A stretch of DNA of 64,000 nucleotides from Ciona intestinalis. Taxonomy: Eukaryota; Chordata; Ascidiacea; Phlebobranchia; Cionidae. The first letter of the stretch is position 1. Each line of letters begins with the position of its first letter. Location: assembly GCF_000224145.3 (NCBI RefSeq), contig NC_020179.2, positions 3,890,339 to 3,954,338 of the forward strand. The letters run 5' to 3'. The translations under genes and the position numbers were made by a program. Shown in pieces: positions 54,001 through 63,699 of the stretch. The notes under the pieces are model-generated. The model was not told where the DNA came from and ran no database searches. It saw only the letters and a program-made list of their open reading frames with translations.

Positions 54001-57000
54001 CACTGGAACAAACTTCTAATTTAATTAGTTAATTTTTTTCAATAATTGGTACCTAAATTGATAATTTTTTTTAACAAATTTGAAAGTAATTAAATCTAGA
54101 GTTATTTTTCTTTTTTTAAATAATTAATTAATAAAATGTCTTTAGCCAACCGGACCTGAAAACGACAAAGTTTATCTTCCTCGAGAATTCTACACAAGCG
54201 CCAAGTCAGTCCCCACCCTTGCTACTACTGCTGCTATGGGAGGTGATAAATACAGAAGGAACCTTGCTCACCATGGGACCAGGTAGGGGGTTCACTTATC
54301 TTACTTACATGGTGGAGATGAATAGGCGGCAAACATTTTAAAATGCAGGGAGAGTTAGATATGATTCCTATCTACAAATTTGGTGTCAATGTTCACTAAA
54401 AAATGCAAAAAAAACCTAGAGTTGAGTTGCCCACCCTGTCACCCCAGGTTTGGCACCTAAAGGGGTATATTGGGTGGTTAAAACTTACTCTGTATATCTT
54501 ACTAGGTTACCTTAAGAAAATTAATAGGGTTTTACTCCAATATTTATTGTTAGGACAGTTTATTGATGCTTTCAAATGAACCAGTAATAATAGAATTTTG
54601 TTTACTTTAATACGGATATTTAAATTTCCTAACAGTCAACAGTTTTTGTTGGAAAGTTGTGACGTTGGGTTAAGTTAAATTTATTTACTATCTATATGTT
54701 ATTCAAATTAATTAACAGCGAAATATTTGGTTTTGGATCTGACGATCAGAAAAAGCAGGCCAAGAAAAAATACAAGTCACTTGAAATAACAGGAGGAGAT
54801 CTAGTCAGGTCATAATAGCCATTGTTATTTCACAAGTTATCGTTTTAAGACACAAGTTACATTTATAGTGTGAGAAAACATTCAGTAATGTTATGTTGTT
54901 ATTGTATTTCATTAAACAGCAAACAATAGAATCAAGTTTAATAAAATAAAACACAGCTTAAGTTATGTTTGAGAAAGTGTTTAGTAATTCAAGCAGTTTA
55001 AACAAATATGTGTCAGTTTAGTAATAATATCCTAAATTTTAATATTCTATATTTTTGCTACCAGGCACGATGTAAAACATTCATTTACCGTTCAGCAAGA
55101 ATTTAATTGAAACAAAAGGCTTTATATACTAGATGCGTTCAAAAAATAGCATTTTAAATTTCAATGTTTATTTTATTTTGTTATACTGACTATAGGAAAA
55201 TACCGAGCCCTAAGAAACCAGCCGTGCATGACCAATCAAGTTCTGCTTCAGCGAGCACAGCTTCACCCATGGCGAAACAGTCGTCATCAGATTTACCCAC
55301 ACCCCCAACCTCCCAAAGCTGTTCCACACAAAGCTCATCTTCACAGGTTGTTATAGATATTCTGTTACTTCTGCTACTACGCATGCTAAATCCTCTATTT
55401 TTTTTATTTTCCTGGTCGGTGGTCAGTGTTTACCTGTTATAAACAACATATATATTAGTAAGGAAATAGATATCAATATGAACATAGATATCAGCAAGTA
55501 AATGATGTTTAAGCAGCTTATTTGGTATAAAACGTAGTGGATTTCCAATCTTCCGACTGCTACCTGCTGAGACACATTTTCTGATGAAGTCTTGCGAAAT
55601 GGAAGGCGAAACATCGAAAATACATTACCTTTTTATACCAGATGAGGTTCCACCCGTATGGAATATAGATTTTCTTTTAATCAATTGTAAAAATATAACT
55701 TTGCAATAATGAAAAGTGTTTTACTTTTTTATTTGTTTTTACAGGGAGAGGGAGCTAAAGAGAGTCTGACACCAGTAAGGTAGGTTGGTCATTATATTGT
55801 TTGAAGCATGATCAAGATATTTTGTGCTAAAGGTGCCCCTTCTTCCCCTACAGTATATTGTGTTTGTCTGAAAAAAATATTCTGGCATTTTTTAATTGTA
55901 ATCTTAAAGGAGTATATACCTTTGTGGGTGATTATTTTGGGGGGTTTATTTATTTATTTTTTTTTGTATGTCTGACAACTTGAACAACCCAATAGTGACC
56001 ACTGGGTTGTCTCATGCTTTCAACTTCAATTAATGAATGCAGGAAATCCTCAAGAATAAGAAAACCCACTCGGCATCATTCTCCCTCCCCTCCTGCCAAG
56101 CGAGGAAGATCTTCCATTCAATCAAAACCTCCACGGTAACTTGTTTATCAACTTGTTCTCTGCAGAATGTTCTGTATGGGTGGGGACCGCGAGAATTTGG
56201 GATTCAGGCCAGATTTGGCCATTACCCCAACATTGTATATGCACATAGAAAATCAGAAAATCCTAGATCCTCAAACAAATACCTCAACCATATAGAAAAG
56301 ACTTTAATTTAACCATAGTTTTTTTTGTTTTAAATGATGCCAATCTTTCAACTTATGATTTTATGATATTTTCCCCTTTTAACCTGTAGTAAAAAGACTT
56401 TCTTTGTACCAATGTAATTTAAGTTAACCATCTATATAGAATAGGCTATAAATTTTTGAATTTAATTCAAGTTTTTCTATATAGACGCCAATCATTGATC
56501 AGTATTTTATCTCTTAGTTACTGTTTTTCTGTTTTAAATGATGCCAATTGTTCAAGTTGCGGTTTTATAACATTTCCCCCAACCCCCAGTAAAAAGACGT
56601 CACCCACTGAGGACAGCATGGGGGATGAAGCTTCAGAGTCGGAGTCAGATTCGGGAGAAAACGAAGCAACTACATTAGCCTGGGATGAATCCGCAGCATC
56701 CACCAGTGAACCTCAGTGAGTGGTTTCCGAAATATTCCAGACTTATCGACAATAAGTTTGTGATTAGTTTTTTTGTCGACTCTTTGGCACTAGTGGAAAA
56801 TCTTTCATTAAAAGTGTAATTAGTTTGGGGTTATTTTATTAGTTAAGGCAGAGTATAATGATTAGTGAATCTCAGTTAGTTGTTTTTTTTATTAATACAG
56901 GTTTAGCTTATTAGTCATTTTTTTCAAATTGCCCTTATAGTTTAAAAAATAAAAAATTGTCATTGTTTCCAAAACTAACAGACTTTTTTGTACTGTAAAC

Positions 57001-58161
57001 TTCTCTTCTGTATAGGTGAGGACCTAAGATTTACACCAGATTTGGGTGGGTACTACCCAGGCTGCTAAAGTCATACTAATGGAAAATTATTCACAAGCAA
57101 TGTTTCTATATGTGTTTAAACTTAATTTTGTTACAGAAGTAATTCTCCCGTGAAACGAACATCTCTGGCTCGAGCAAAAGGAAGTTTGTTGATCGCTTCC
57201 ACTTCAGTTAAAGTTCCTGTGTAAGTTTGGTTAATTCTACATAGGTTGTTATACGTTGGGTTGTGCTTGGTGGCGAACTGTCGAAGTAGCCTAATGGTCA
57301 GCTTACTTTCTAAATATAAAGTACTACAAGGCATAGGCACACCTGGTGACAGGACAGGCACCGACAATACTGTCAGTTTTATTAATTAATTTCCTATAAG
57401 TTGTAGTTAGTGCTTAGTGGCCAAGTAGTTTAGTTCACTTTCTATATTTAAGTTCCACAGACACACCTGGTAACAGAACATAAAATATGTTTTATTCAAT
57501 CTCTTTAAATACAGTAGTGAAGACCAATGTATTTAAAACAACCAGGGGTTCAGGCCAGAGTTGGCTCATCACTGCAAGTTGAGTAGATCTATTTAAATAC
57601 AAATGTAGAGCACTTGCAGATAAGGAGTATATAAAAGCACTGCTTATGGTGTATAATAGGATATGAGTATTATATCTCTTAGTTACCATAGAGCCAATAT
57701 AGATGATATTCAATTGATTATCATAATCCTATTCCTGTTTAACTTTTGCAGAAGGAAAACACTTGGAGTGAACAACAACAACATAACTGATTCACAGTCA
57801 TCAGATGATTCCATGGTAACTTAGAATATTTGAAAATATCACTGGGGTCAACTATTAGCTGTTTTTAGTCTACAGAATAATGTTTTCTGTTGTTTGCTTT
57901 TAACTTGCCATTACAGTGCAAGTATTGTGATGTAACATTAGATTGTTTTGGTACCAACTATTTCTGATTGTCATAGAGTTTAAACATTAATGCTAAGAAA
58001 GTTGTTATATACTAAATATATACCTGGCATAAGGTGTAATAAACAGAACATCCATATTATAACGACTGTCATTTTTTATTTGAGTATATGGCAAGTTACA
58101 TTTATTTATGTGAATTATTGTCCAGGGTGTCCGACGTTCTAACAGAAGAAGAGGAAAGTAG
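36011..58161 (+). CDS. PDS5: PDS5 cohesin-associated HEAT-repeat protein
   Basis: 33 exons in phase give ~1389 residues (human PDS5A 1337, PDS5B 1447): 36011-36106, 36325-36531, 36813-37006, 37119-37323, 37557-37697, 37982-38119, 38610-38837, 39056-39207, 39716-39829, 40364-40445, 40718-40909, 45072-45190, 45638-45737, 46087-46250, 46711-46825, 47142-47297, 47776-47883, 48366-48509, 49583-49702, 50094-50201, 52115-52211, 52549-52660, 53108-53240, 53634-53762, 54146-54282, 54719-54808, 55196-55346, 55745-55779, 56043-56135, 56590-56715, 57137-57220, 57752-57815, 58126-58161. FPPGVKNVSSEMSPSELIK, SHMLDIMAFAITDSS, SKDSDLVTQ-type and IRSVLIPELKSKAKSG stretches are family hallmarks. The HEAT-repeat body binds RAD21, WAPL and SA on chromatin; the tail (exons 26-33) is basic and Ser-rich, ending SNRRRGK. 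Exons 21-23 have a second near-identical copy just upstream. An antisense gene lies in the intron after exon 11. AATAAA at 58616. Confidence 0.96.
38853..39033. mobile_element. MITE copy in PDS5 intron
   Basis: Left end TAATGGGTTGGGGCAAGATG; internal GGTAGTAAACAAAGAATATT and AATTATAAAACATTATTCTC; right terminus decayed. It occupies most of the intron between exons 7 and 8. Confidence 0.6.
39822..40030. repeat. Tandem array of exon-end/donor-like units
   Basis: ATTCAGTATGTG at the exon 9 donor (39825) recurs as ATTCGGTATGTG (39883), ATTTAGTATGTG (39950) and ATTCAGTATGTG (40015), each preceded by ATATAGTATTCACT-like sequence. The ~58-67 bp unit thus carries a copy of the 5' splice site each time. 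Confidence 0.8.
40190..40300. repeat. Family C copy
   Basis: ACATGGTAACTCGGAAGCTG, CACGACTGTCGTTTTTCAGC and GTTACATTCATTCATTTATT match 9836 in the same orientation. In a PDS5 intron. Confidence 0.55.
41095..44329 (-). CDS. Nested antisense gene: death-domain protein, 631 aa
   Basis: Five minus-strand exons, 44329-43500, 43241-43085, 42899-42764, 42341-41867 and 41392-41095, all with GT-AG sites, join in phase to 631 residues within PDS5 intron 11. The last ~98 residues look like a death domain: RWDLQDGWVSTALFLGV, then HNVHRLAT, DKIMMCFKLW and WDLCEQLSEMGTQEE-VFNFL, matching the W, LGL, LL-x2-W and L-x3-L-x2-MG positions of the fold. Exon 4 (~375-470) has a weaker, similar pattern (DKFLLSLILW, LTQQLFKLGM, VINFLW), perhaps a second death-like fold, then a cysteine-containing linker. 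Around residues 210-260 (IPFTNNPKIKAEMPPGLKVP) there is a loose resemblance to ASH/MSP-type beta domains of ciliary proteins. No signal peptide or membrane span. DTHD1-like is one possible identity, not established. Confidence 0.72.
41412..41578. mobile_element. MITE copy, reverse orientation
   Basis: TAGTACTGTGGGGTAAGATG at one end and, internally, TTAACAATTAACAACAGTCT, TATTATTCTGTAAATATTCC and TTGTTTACTACAATGGGATG, i.e. the core of the copy at 45279 inverted. It lies between the last two exons of the nested gene. Confidence 0.6.
44330..45071. other. Intron stretch upstream of the nested gene
   Basis: Part of PDS5 intron 11 and the likely promoter side of the nested antisense gene. AT-rich, with a short G+C block (CTGCTGCGGCGGCGACGATA, near 44737). 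No exon recognised. Confidence 0.4.
45279..45474. mobile_element. MITE reference copy with ~30-bp TIRs
   Basis: Left end TAGTAGGGTGGGGGGAGATG then GGACACCTTT; right end AAAGTTGTCCCATCTTCCCG then CATCCTACTA: the two are inverted repeats with a few mismatches. Flanking TA on both sides suggests TA target duplication, as for Tc1/mariner-type MITEs. ~196 bp, no coding capacity. Internal AGAATATTCAAAGAATTATA then AAACCGTATCCTCACGACTC. Confidence 0.8.
45941..46010. repeat. 20-bp tandem repeat
   Basis: TACATGTATGCAACAACATA repeats exactly at 45941, 45961 and 45981 with a partial fourth copy at 46001. It lies in the PDS5 intron before exon 14; the unit contains the palindrome TACATGTA. Confidence 0.97.
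46912..47048. repeat. Family D copy
   Basis: CATGAATCTAACCCTGATCT, GGTGCTCATATGGCGGAACG and CTTCTGGTGCTACGAAAATT. In a PDS5 intron. Confidence 0.6.
47383..47462. repeat. Family B copy
   Basis: ATCTGGGTGTTGGGGGAATG, CAGAATCCCAAGTACTCGAC and CCTCACCCACATAGGAAAGA. In a PDS5 intron. Confidence 0.6.
48128..48262. repeat. Family B copy, inverted
   Basis: TTCTAGGTGGGTAAGGCGGT, CCTTGTCGAGGACCTGGGTT and GGCTAAATTTGACACATTAG, followed by GATAAATAAATTAAATTGGT. The right part reuses the GATAAA tail seen in family C, so the two families may share a 3' module. Confidence 0.55.
49440..49518. repeat. Family B copy, inverted
   Basis: CATTCTATGTGGGTAAGGCC, TCGTGGATCTGGGATTTCAG and TGGCCCATTACCCCAACACC. In a PDS5 intron. 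Confidence 0.6.
50640..51941 (+). repeat. Copy A of duplicated PDS5 exon triplet
   Basis: Exon copies at 50691-50787, 51126-51237 and 51831-51941 (cut by the gap) nearly match 52115-52211, 52549-52660 and 53108-53240. Seen exon differences are silent (AAA/AAG, CCC/CCT, ATC/ATT). The introns are also near-identical apart from small substitutions and one less tandem unit in copy B. Exon phases are 1, 2 and 0, so including copy A as well would add ~114 residues in frame. Confidence 0.9.
51210..51613. repeat. Tandem copies of exon end plus donor (copy A)
   Basis: CGAGGAAAAGTCTCGCAAGA then ATTAAAGAGTAATT, the last 28 coding bases and the 5' splice site of this exon, recurs at 51210, 51347 and 51488 (period ~137-141 bp). 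The spacer CTGTAAAAAAATAACAGCTT is shared. Confidence 0.9.
51942..51991. other. Assembly gap (50 N)
   Basis: Exactly 50 N, probably a placeholder of unknown size, lying inside the third exon of duplication copy A at the junction with copy B. Confidence 0.98.
52060..53240 (+). repeat. Copy B of duplicated PDS5 exon triplet
   Basis: The complete copy with all three exons intact and joining in phase to the downstream exon at 53634. The encoded stretch includes VMPEDMLPYLIYLMANDPDF and CIHFILDPLLAKGHPESF, matching PDS5 residues before the tail. Confidence 0.9.
52633..52895. repeat. Tandem copies of exon end plus donor (copy B)
   Basis: The same unit as at 51210, present twice (52633 and 52762, the second CGAAGAAAAGTCTCGC), one unit fewer than copy A. 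Confidence 0.88.
53938..54007 (-). repeat. tRNA-like SINE head
   Basis: On the minus strand: CCGTGGCTCAATGCTTAGGC, GCTTGCATCATAACTAAAGG and ATACCGGGTTCAATGCCC. Same type as 12365, with box-A- and box-B-like sequences. In a PDS5 intron. Confidence 0.6.
55795..55858. mobile_element. MITE right-end fragment
   Basis: GAAGCATGATCAAGATATTT then TGTGCTAAAGGTGCCCCTTC and TTCCCCTACAGTATA. Truncated copy in a PDS5 intron. Confidence 0.5.
56163..56262. repeat. Family B copy, inverted
   Basis: CTGTATGGGTGGGGACCGCG, GAATTTGGGATTCAGGCCAG and TTTGGCCATTACCCCAACAT. In a PDS5 intron. Confidence 0.55.
58010..58115. repeat. Family C copy
   Basis: TACCTGGCATAAGGTGTAAT, AAACAGAACATCCATATTAT and AACGACTGTCATTTTTTATT, then GCAAGTTACATTTATTTATG. 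In the last PDS5 intron. Confidence 0.5.
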
Positions 58162-59155
58162 AAAAACGATGTTTCCGTTTTGTTTACGAATAGTACTGCC
58201 TTCATTCAATACTGCAAAGACCTGCAACATAACATCATCATATAACCAGTATAATTTATTGTGTAAAAACTGGTCACAGTGTATTTTGTCGCTGCTTTTG
58301 CTCAATAATTTTTTATCTAAATTTGCTTATTGTGTGCACACCATCAAGACAAAAATGGCTTTGTAAGAAAGTAAAGTAAAATTGTGTTTAATTTGTTTTT
58401 GTTTTTTACTTTACACATTCTTTTTGTTTGTTTCATGTTTGTTGAAGTTTTGAAAAAGAAAGTTGTTTTTTCGATACTGTTTTTCGTTTTGTTACATACG
58501 AAATATGTCCTAAAAAAGCAAACGAATTTTATTAAAAAAGTTGAACGCATTTATATTATTCTTTTATTAAAATTTTGTTAAGACTAAGAAGAATTTTGTT
58601 TGCGCAGAAGTCAGAAATAAAGTTTTTTATAATATTTGTTTTATATGTAGTCCCCAAACAGTTGCAGTTTTTTATTTAACTGCAACGTGAATAAGTGTAC
58701 AGTTAGCTTGCAAGTTGAGCAAATCCATTTTTGGTCTCCACAACGACCCGTGAAGTTAAGGTTTTTGAAACGAATTATTTATAAAATCAATGAGGTTAGT
58801 ATTTTGCCTTTTAATGATAATTAAGAAATTAATAATTAGCGTAAAAGCTGTCGCCCAGCTTATCACTTTTTCGGCTTGTAAAACGCAACAAAATGGGACC
58901 ACGGTTTAACCGTATGTTACATTTGCGACGTCACGCAATATGTCTGAAAGCTATGAACGAAATGTGCGTTGTGTCTAAGTAGCATACCTAAGGAGCATAA
59001 GCTTTTTCTGGTAAAATATCTTAAAATTTATTTCATTTCTTATTCCAATCTCAATATATTTGTGGTGGATATTAATGCCATGACATTATAAAATGAAACT
59101 ATTGTTAGTTTGCAGGCTGTTCTTTTTTTACAATTAAAACCTAGTTGGCAATATA
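58162..59155. other. Spacer PDS5 to UBA5
   Basis: PDS5 3' UTR up to the AATAAA at 58616, then the UBA5 upstream region. A CRE-like GCGACGTCACGC lies near 58925, and acceptor-like sites TTTGCAG (59115) and TTAAAACCTAG (59144) precede the UBA5 ATG, compatible with trans-splicing. Confidence 0.5.
58616..58621 (+). terminator. Poly(A) signal of PDS5
   Basis: AATAAA, 455 bases after the PDS5 stop codon, followed by a T-rich stretch. Confidence 0.45.
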
Positions 59156-60349
59156 ATGGCCGAATCTGCGCTGAAAACAAGAGTACAGGAGCTTGAAAAT
59201 GAGGTTAAGTCGTTAAAAAAGCAGCTCGGAGACAACAAAGCTCGGCAGAAGATTGAAACCATGAGTTCTGAGGTCGTAGATACAAATCCATACAGTAGGC
59301 TTATGGCGTTGAAAAGAATGGGAATCGTGGATAATTATGAAACTATACGAGAATATACTGTGGCTGTGGTTGGTGTTGGGGGTGTGGGAAGTGTCACAGC
59401 TGAAATGTTAACAAGGTGTGGGATTGGGAAGCTCATATTGTTTGATTACGATAAAGTTGAGCTTGCCAACATGAATCGACTTTTTTTCCAACCTCATCAA
59501 GCCGGGCTAAGCAAGGTACAAGCTGCTGAACATACATTGCGTAATATCAACCCTGATGTGGAATTCGAGGTGCATAATTACAACATAACAACTATGGATA
59601 ACTTCCAACATTTTATGGGTAGGTTAAAAAACGGTGGAAAGACAGAAGGACAGGCGGTTGATTTGGTTTTAAGTTGTGTGGATAATTTTGAGGCTCGAAT
59701 GGCAATCAATACTGCATGTAATGAGCTTTGCCAAACATGGTTTGAATCTGGAGTAAGTGAGAATGCTGTCTCTGGTCATATTCAGTTGATAAAGCCAGGT
59801 GAATCTGCTTGCTTTGCTTGCGCACCTCCATTGGTTGTTGCCACACATACAGATGAACGCACTTTGAAAAGGGAAGGAGTTTGTGCTGCAAGTTTGCCGA
59901 CAACTATGGGTGTTGTGGCTGGCTTACTTGTGCAGAACACATTGAAGTATTTGCTCAAGTTTGGAACAGTTTCTTTCTACCTAGCATACAATGCATTGCT
60001 GGATTTCTTCCCTTCAATGACTATGCGACCAAACCTTGATTGCGACGATTCTTTCTGCCGTAAGTGCCAGGTTGAATATCAGAAGACGGAAAGTGAGAAA
60101 GTAGAAGAACCTGTTGAAGTTGTGAAAGAAGCAGAAGTTTCGACGGAGAATGACTGGGGAATTGAGATTATGACTGAAACTACAGAAGAAGAATCAAATG
60201 CAGCCAGTGGTCCTGTTCCAAAACTAGCTGAAGGATTAACTGTTGCCTATACCCTACCTACTAAAACCAAAGATGAACCAAAAGAAGCTGTTTCCAATGG
60301 AAATGGTTTATCTCTTGATGATTTAATGGCACAAATGAAAACTTTATAA
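59156..60349 (+). CDS. UBA5: UFM1-activating enzyme E1, intronless
   Basis: One uninterrupted frame of 397 residues (human UBA5 404). An N-terminal coiled coil (~1-35) precedes the adenylation domain: GVGGVGS at 73-79 binds ATP, followed by [17 protein letters not shown]. Cys243 in [12 protein letters not shown] is the catalytic cysteine that forms the UFM1 thioester. CFAC and CRKC supply the zinc-binding cysteine pairs. The C-terminal tail has [10 protein letters not shown] around Trp334, the UFM1/GABARAP-interacting motif, and ends with the UFC1-binding [16 protein letters not shown]5 starts UFMylation, which modifies ER-bound ribosomes and other ER-linked proteins. All functional residues are intact, so this is not a dead retrocopy; the lack of introns contrasts with neighbours. 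Next gene EXOSC8 begins 487 bp downstream on the same strand. Confidence 0.97.
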   Translation: MAESALKTRVQELENEVKSLKKQLGDNKARQKIETMSSEVVDTNPYSRLMALKRMGIVDNYETIREYTVAVVGVGGVGSVTAEMLTRCGIGKLILFDYDKVELANMNRLFFQPHQAGLSKVQAAEHTLRNINPDVEFEVHNYNITTMDNFQHFMGRLKNGGKTEGQAVDLVLSCVDNFEARMAINTACNELCQTWFESGVSENAVSGHIQLIKPGESACFACAPPLVVATHTDERTLKREGVCAASLPTTMGVVAGLLVQNTLKYLLKFGTVSFYLAYNALLDFFPSMTMRPNLDCDDSFCRKCQVEYQKTESEKVEEPVEVVKEAEVSTENDWGIEIMTETTEEESNAASGPVPKLAEGLTVAYTLPTKTKDEPKEAVSNGNGLSLDDLMAQMKTL

Positions 60350-60836
60350 GTGAATATTATTATGTTGGTGTTAATTTGGTGAATTGTGTTTTGTCGAGAA
60401 ATTTGTTTTTATTTGCCAAGCGGTAGTGGGCTCATACTGTTGTAAATCAAACCCATGTTATGTGTATTATGTTACTGAACTTGTAAAGAAACCTGAAACG
60501 ACTTAGCTTTTTCTGTTCTAAATATCTTGATTTTCTGTTGTGTAAAAGGGTGTGTGACGTTAGACATGTTATACTATAATGCCTTTTATAGTTTTGATTA
60601 TATCATGGCAGACAATACCTTTTCAGAAGGCTGGCAGTTCCATACAGTTAGTTGTTTTAATATCCTGTGCAATAATGTTTGAAATTGAATTAATGATTAG
60701 TTGATATTATTGCGGAATATTGTGTTTGTGATGCAAATATGATCTTTGTGTCTTTGCAAGATAACTTTATCTCTTTGTTTGTTTTATTAGATATCTTGTT
60801 CAATATTAGGGTAATAAACGTGTCCAAAGTTTCAAA
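60350..60836 (+). other. Short UBA5-EXOSC8 spacer
   Basis: 487 bp, T-rich UBA5 3' UTR. It ends with a poly(A) signal directly followed by an acceptor-like CCAAAG and the EXOSC8 start, leaving almost no room for a separate promoter after the UBA5 3' end. Confidence 0.6.
60813..60818 (+). terminator. Poly(A) signal of UBA5, abutting EXOSC8
   Basis: AATAAA whose last base is 18 bases before the EXOSC8 ATG (60837). An AG at 60828-60829 lies between. This is the arrangement expected of an operon whose downstream mRNA is trans-spliced. Confidence 0.55.
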
Positions 60837-63376
60837 ATGGAAGATATGTAAGTAATAGTCATATTACATGTTGTTGAATTTGTATTAATATTGCTTTGTT
60901 TATAAAGTCCTTTTTTCACAGATTTAAGCATATTCAGCCAGTGGAATATTATAAGTCATTCTTGGTAAGTATTTCTGGTTTTTATTCCTTTGTTTATTGT
61001 TTAGCTTTATATGCGGTCTTTATATTTTGACCAATACCAATATATTAACAGAAAGAAAATATCAGACCTGACACAAGAACTCTACAACAAATCAGGAAAA
61101 CAACATTAAATGTGGGTAAGGTGGTACATCATTGATCTATATGAATCTGATACCATACTATAACATTCATATTTGCAGGTCCCATAACTACAGCCGATGG
61201 TTCAGCTTTAGTAAAGATAGGAAATACAATGGTGATGTGTGGGGTGAAGGCTGAACTTACACAACCAACAGCAGAAGAACCTAAGAAAGGAATAATAGGT
61301 GATGTTGATATAATGAATGAATATAACTTATTTACCTTCGCATGGCATGGCAATAACAGTCAATTTAGCACAGGTGTTCTGTTTCATATACCTCACTTTA
61401 AATGTGGGCTGTCTGCGTCTGCTAAAGGGCTTATGTTTTATTATAGATATTTATCTTAAACATCTGAGCCTGATCTGCTGCCCATAAAGTTGGACAATCT
61501 CTTGAATGGATTGTGTTGGGATATTTATTTATATATAACTATTGTGTCTAATATGTCTTACTCTTTATCCAGTCCCCAACCTTGACCTACCAGCATTATG
61601 TTCCTCCAAATTCAAACCAGGTCCCCCCAATACTCAAGCTCAAGTTGGTACAAAGTTTCTTGACAACTTGATCAAAATGTAAGTTCTATCTTAGTTTCTT
61701 ACACCAAGTGCTAAGAAAATTGATACATACTTGATATTTTATAGCAATTGATCCTGACTGTTATTTAGCTTGAGAATTGTCATAAGCTTGACCAGGGCCA
61801 AATCACGGAATATATCACACATGTTCTATCTACATATTTAAGGATTCTACTATATATCTTTACAACATATTTTAACACTAACAATACCACTTTTAATAAC
61901 AGATTTGCTAATTTTTTTTACATATTATTATATTATCTTATACGGTGATCTGTAATTACTTTGGTAAACTGTCTTCACTCCACAGAGCAAATCTTGTGAA
62001 CTCTGAAGACCTTTGTATTGTACCCGATAAGCTTGTATGGGTGTTATACTGTGATGTTACTTGTTTAAACTATGATGGTTGTGTTATTGATGCTGCTGTT
62101 GTAGCGTTAGTAGCAGCTCTTCGAAGTGGTAAGAAAATGTGTTTTAAGATGTTTAGCTAGAATTGCATACATTTTTTATGGTATTGCATTTTTGTTGCAT
62201 TCTTTAACCTGTAAGTAAATTACATGTGGATTATATTAGGGGTGTATGGATGTGAGATTACAATTTTTGAAAAAGGGGTGACATCATTTTTGTGGCACAG
62301 TTTCAAATACAATTCGAATTTTACCCTGCTATTAAGTATCTATACAAACAAGCAGAGCCAAAGAATATTGTATTGAATGCATTCACCATATTATTCAATG
62401 AGGTTACCTATTTTTGATAACTGTGATTGTGAGTGTAACTATATTTTAATGCCTTTTCTAGATTTTGTTAAAAAATTGAATGGCGGTTATACCTTTCTTT
62501 TTTTTAGTCTCTCTTCCATCTGTGACATTAAACGAAGAGACAGACACACCGGTTACAAATATCAATGAGAAAACTCCGTTAACAATCAACTGTTTACCTG
62601 TTGCTTCTTCATTTTCATTCTTTGAAAGGTTGCGAATATTCTTGAATTGTAGATGTGCATAGTAGTTTGGGGACCGGGGTGATATGGTCCACATTTGATG
62701 TTTTTCTTTTTCTTTTATTGTCCTATTTTGTGATAAACAAAGAATTTTATGAAAATATATAAGCATATCCTGGCAACTCTAAAAGAGTGTTATTAATTGG
62801 TAAAAACAAAGTTAGGAAATATGGGATATTATGTGCCAACACCGTGGGTACACTACCCCAAAGTAATTTTTATTTGTTTAAATATGGTAATTTAAAATGA
62901 TGTTTGTAGACCATATTGTATGCAAATATATAACTTGTATATTCAGTATATTAATCATTATTTCTATTTAAAGTGAACACATCATTACTGACCCCACATT
63001 GTCAGAAGAAGATATTACATCTGGATGTTTAACTGTTGTATCAGATGAACATGAAAATTTACTTTTGGTAGATAGACCAGGTGAGTTGATTAATATACAA
63101 TCGTAACTTCTATTTAAAGAAGAGACTGACGATGCCATTTCGACGAAATGTATATCTTTTATTATGCAGTGGCTTGGATTTGTTTTTTTGAATGTTGCAT
63201 ATTTTGTAGCCCCAGACCATAAGTCCCATTTCTAAAGTGTATTATATTCAGGTGGTGTGTCGATAACCGAAGATCAGCTGGAGATTTGTATTCAACGTTC
63301 ATTCAAACGAACAAAAGAAGTTCATAAACTTTATAAAGCTGTGCATAAACCAAGTGAATCAAATGACCAGACTTAA
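60837..63376 (+). CDS. EXOSC8: Exosome complex subunit RRP43
   Basis: Nine exons, 60837-60847, 60922-60964, 61052-61115, 61179-61298, 61573-61678, 61986-62128, 62508-62628, 62974-63080 and 63252-63376, join in phase to 279 residues (human 276). Hallmarks are HIQPVEYYKSFLKENIRPDT, TTADGSALVKIGNTMVMCGV, KLVWVLYCDVTCLNYDG and INEKTPLTINCLPVASSF. It is an RNase PH-like, catalytically inactive subunit of the six-member ring of the RNA exosome, acting in nucleus and cytoplasm on rRNA processing and mRNA decay. The first coding exon is only 11 bases (M-E-D-I split). Intron 6 region and intron 7 contain repeats. Head to tail between UBA5 and SRP68. Confidence 0.96.
61455..61502. repeat. Family D fragment
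   Basis: ATCTGAGCCTGATCTGCTGC then CCATAAAGTTGGACAATCTC. In an EXOSC8 intron. Confidence 0.5.
62659..62866. mobile_element. MITE copy in EXOSC8 intron
   Basis: Left end ATAGTAGTTTGGGGACCGGG then GTGATATGG, internal GATAAACAAAGAATTTTATG and AAAACAAAGTTAGGAAATAT, right end GTGGGTACACTACCCCAAAG. Diverged but with both ends. ~208 bp. Confidence 0.6.
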
Positions 63377-63699
63377 CTTATGAGCTGATATAAAACACTG
63401 GAATGGAATCAACCCATTTAACTTGAGAATGGTGTAGATAAAGGAGAAGATTTAAAGAAAAGAAACACAAAAAGGGCAAGAGTTAACTGAACAGTTCAAT
63501 ACATAAACTTGTATAGTTTTGTTCCCTGAGCAAAATTTTACTGCATTCTCATTATCTTGGGCATTTTGCGCAATCTATCTTATTTTCCTTCTCACTTATG
63601 CATTCATTTTCTTGACATTATGCTGCCTTTAATACTGTCTCAGCCATTTTTAAACTTTTCAGGTTTCAAACTTAGTAGATTACAATAGGCAAAGTTAAA
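63377..63699 (+). other. Short EXOSC8-SRP68 spacer
   Basis: 323 bp with no canonical AATAAA seen. A strong acceptor-like TTTTTAAACTTTTCAG ends at 63662, 38 bases before the SRP68 ATG, so SRP68 mRNA may be trans-spliced or have a 5'-UTR intron. Confidence 0.5.
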
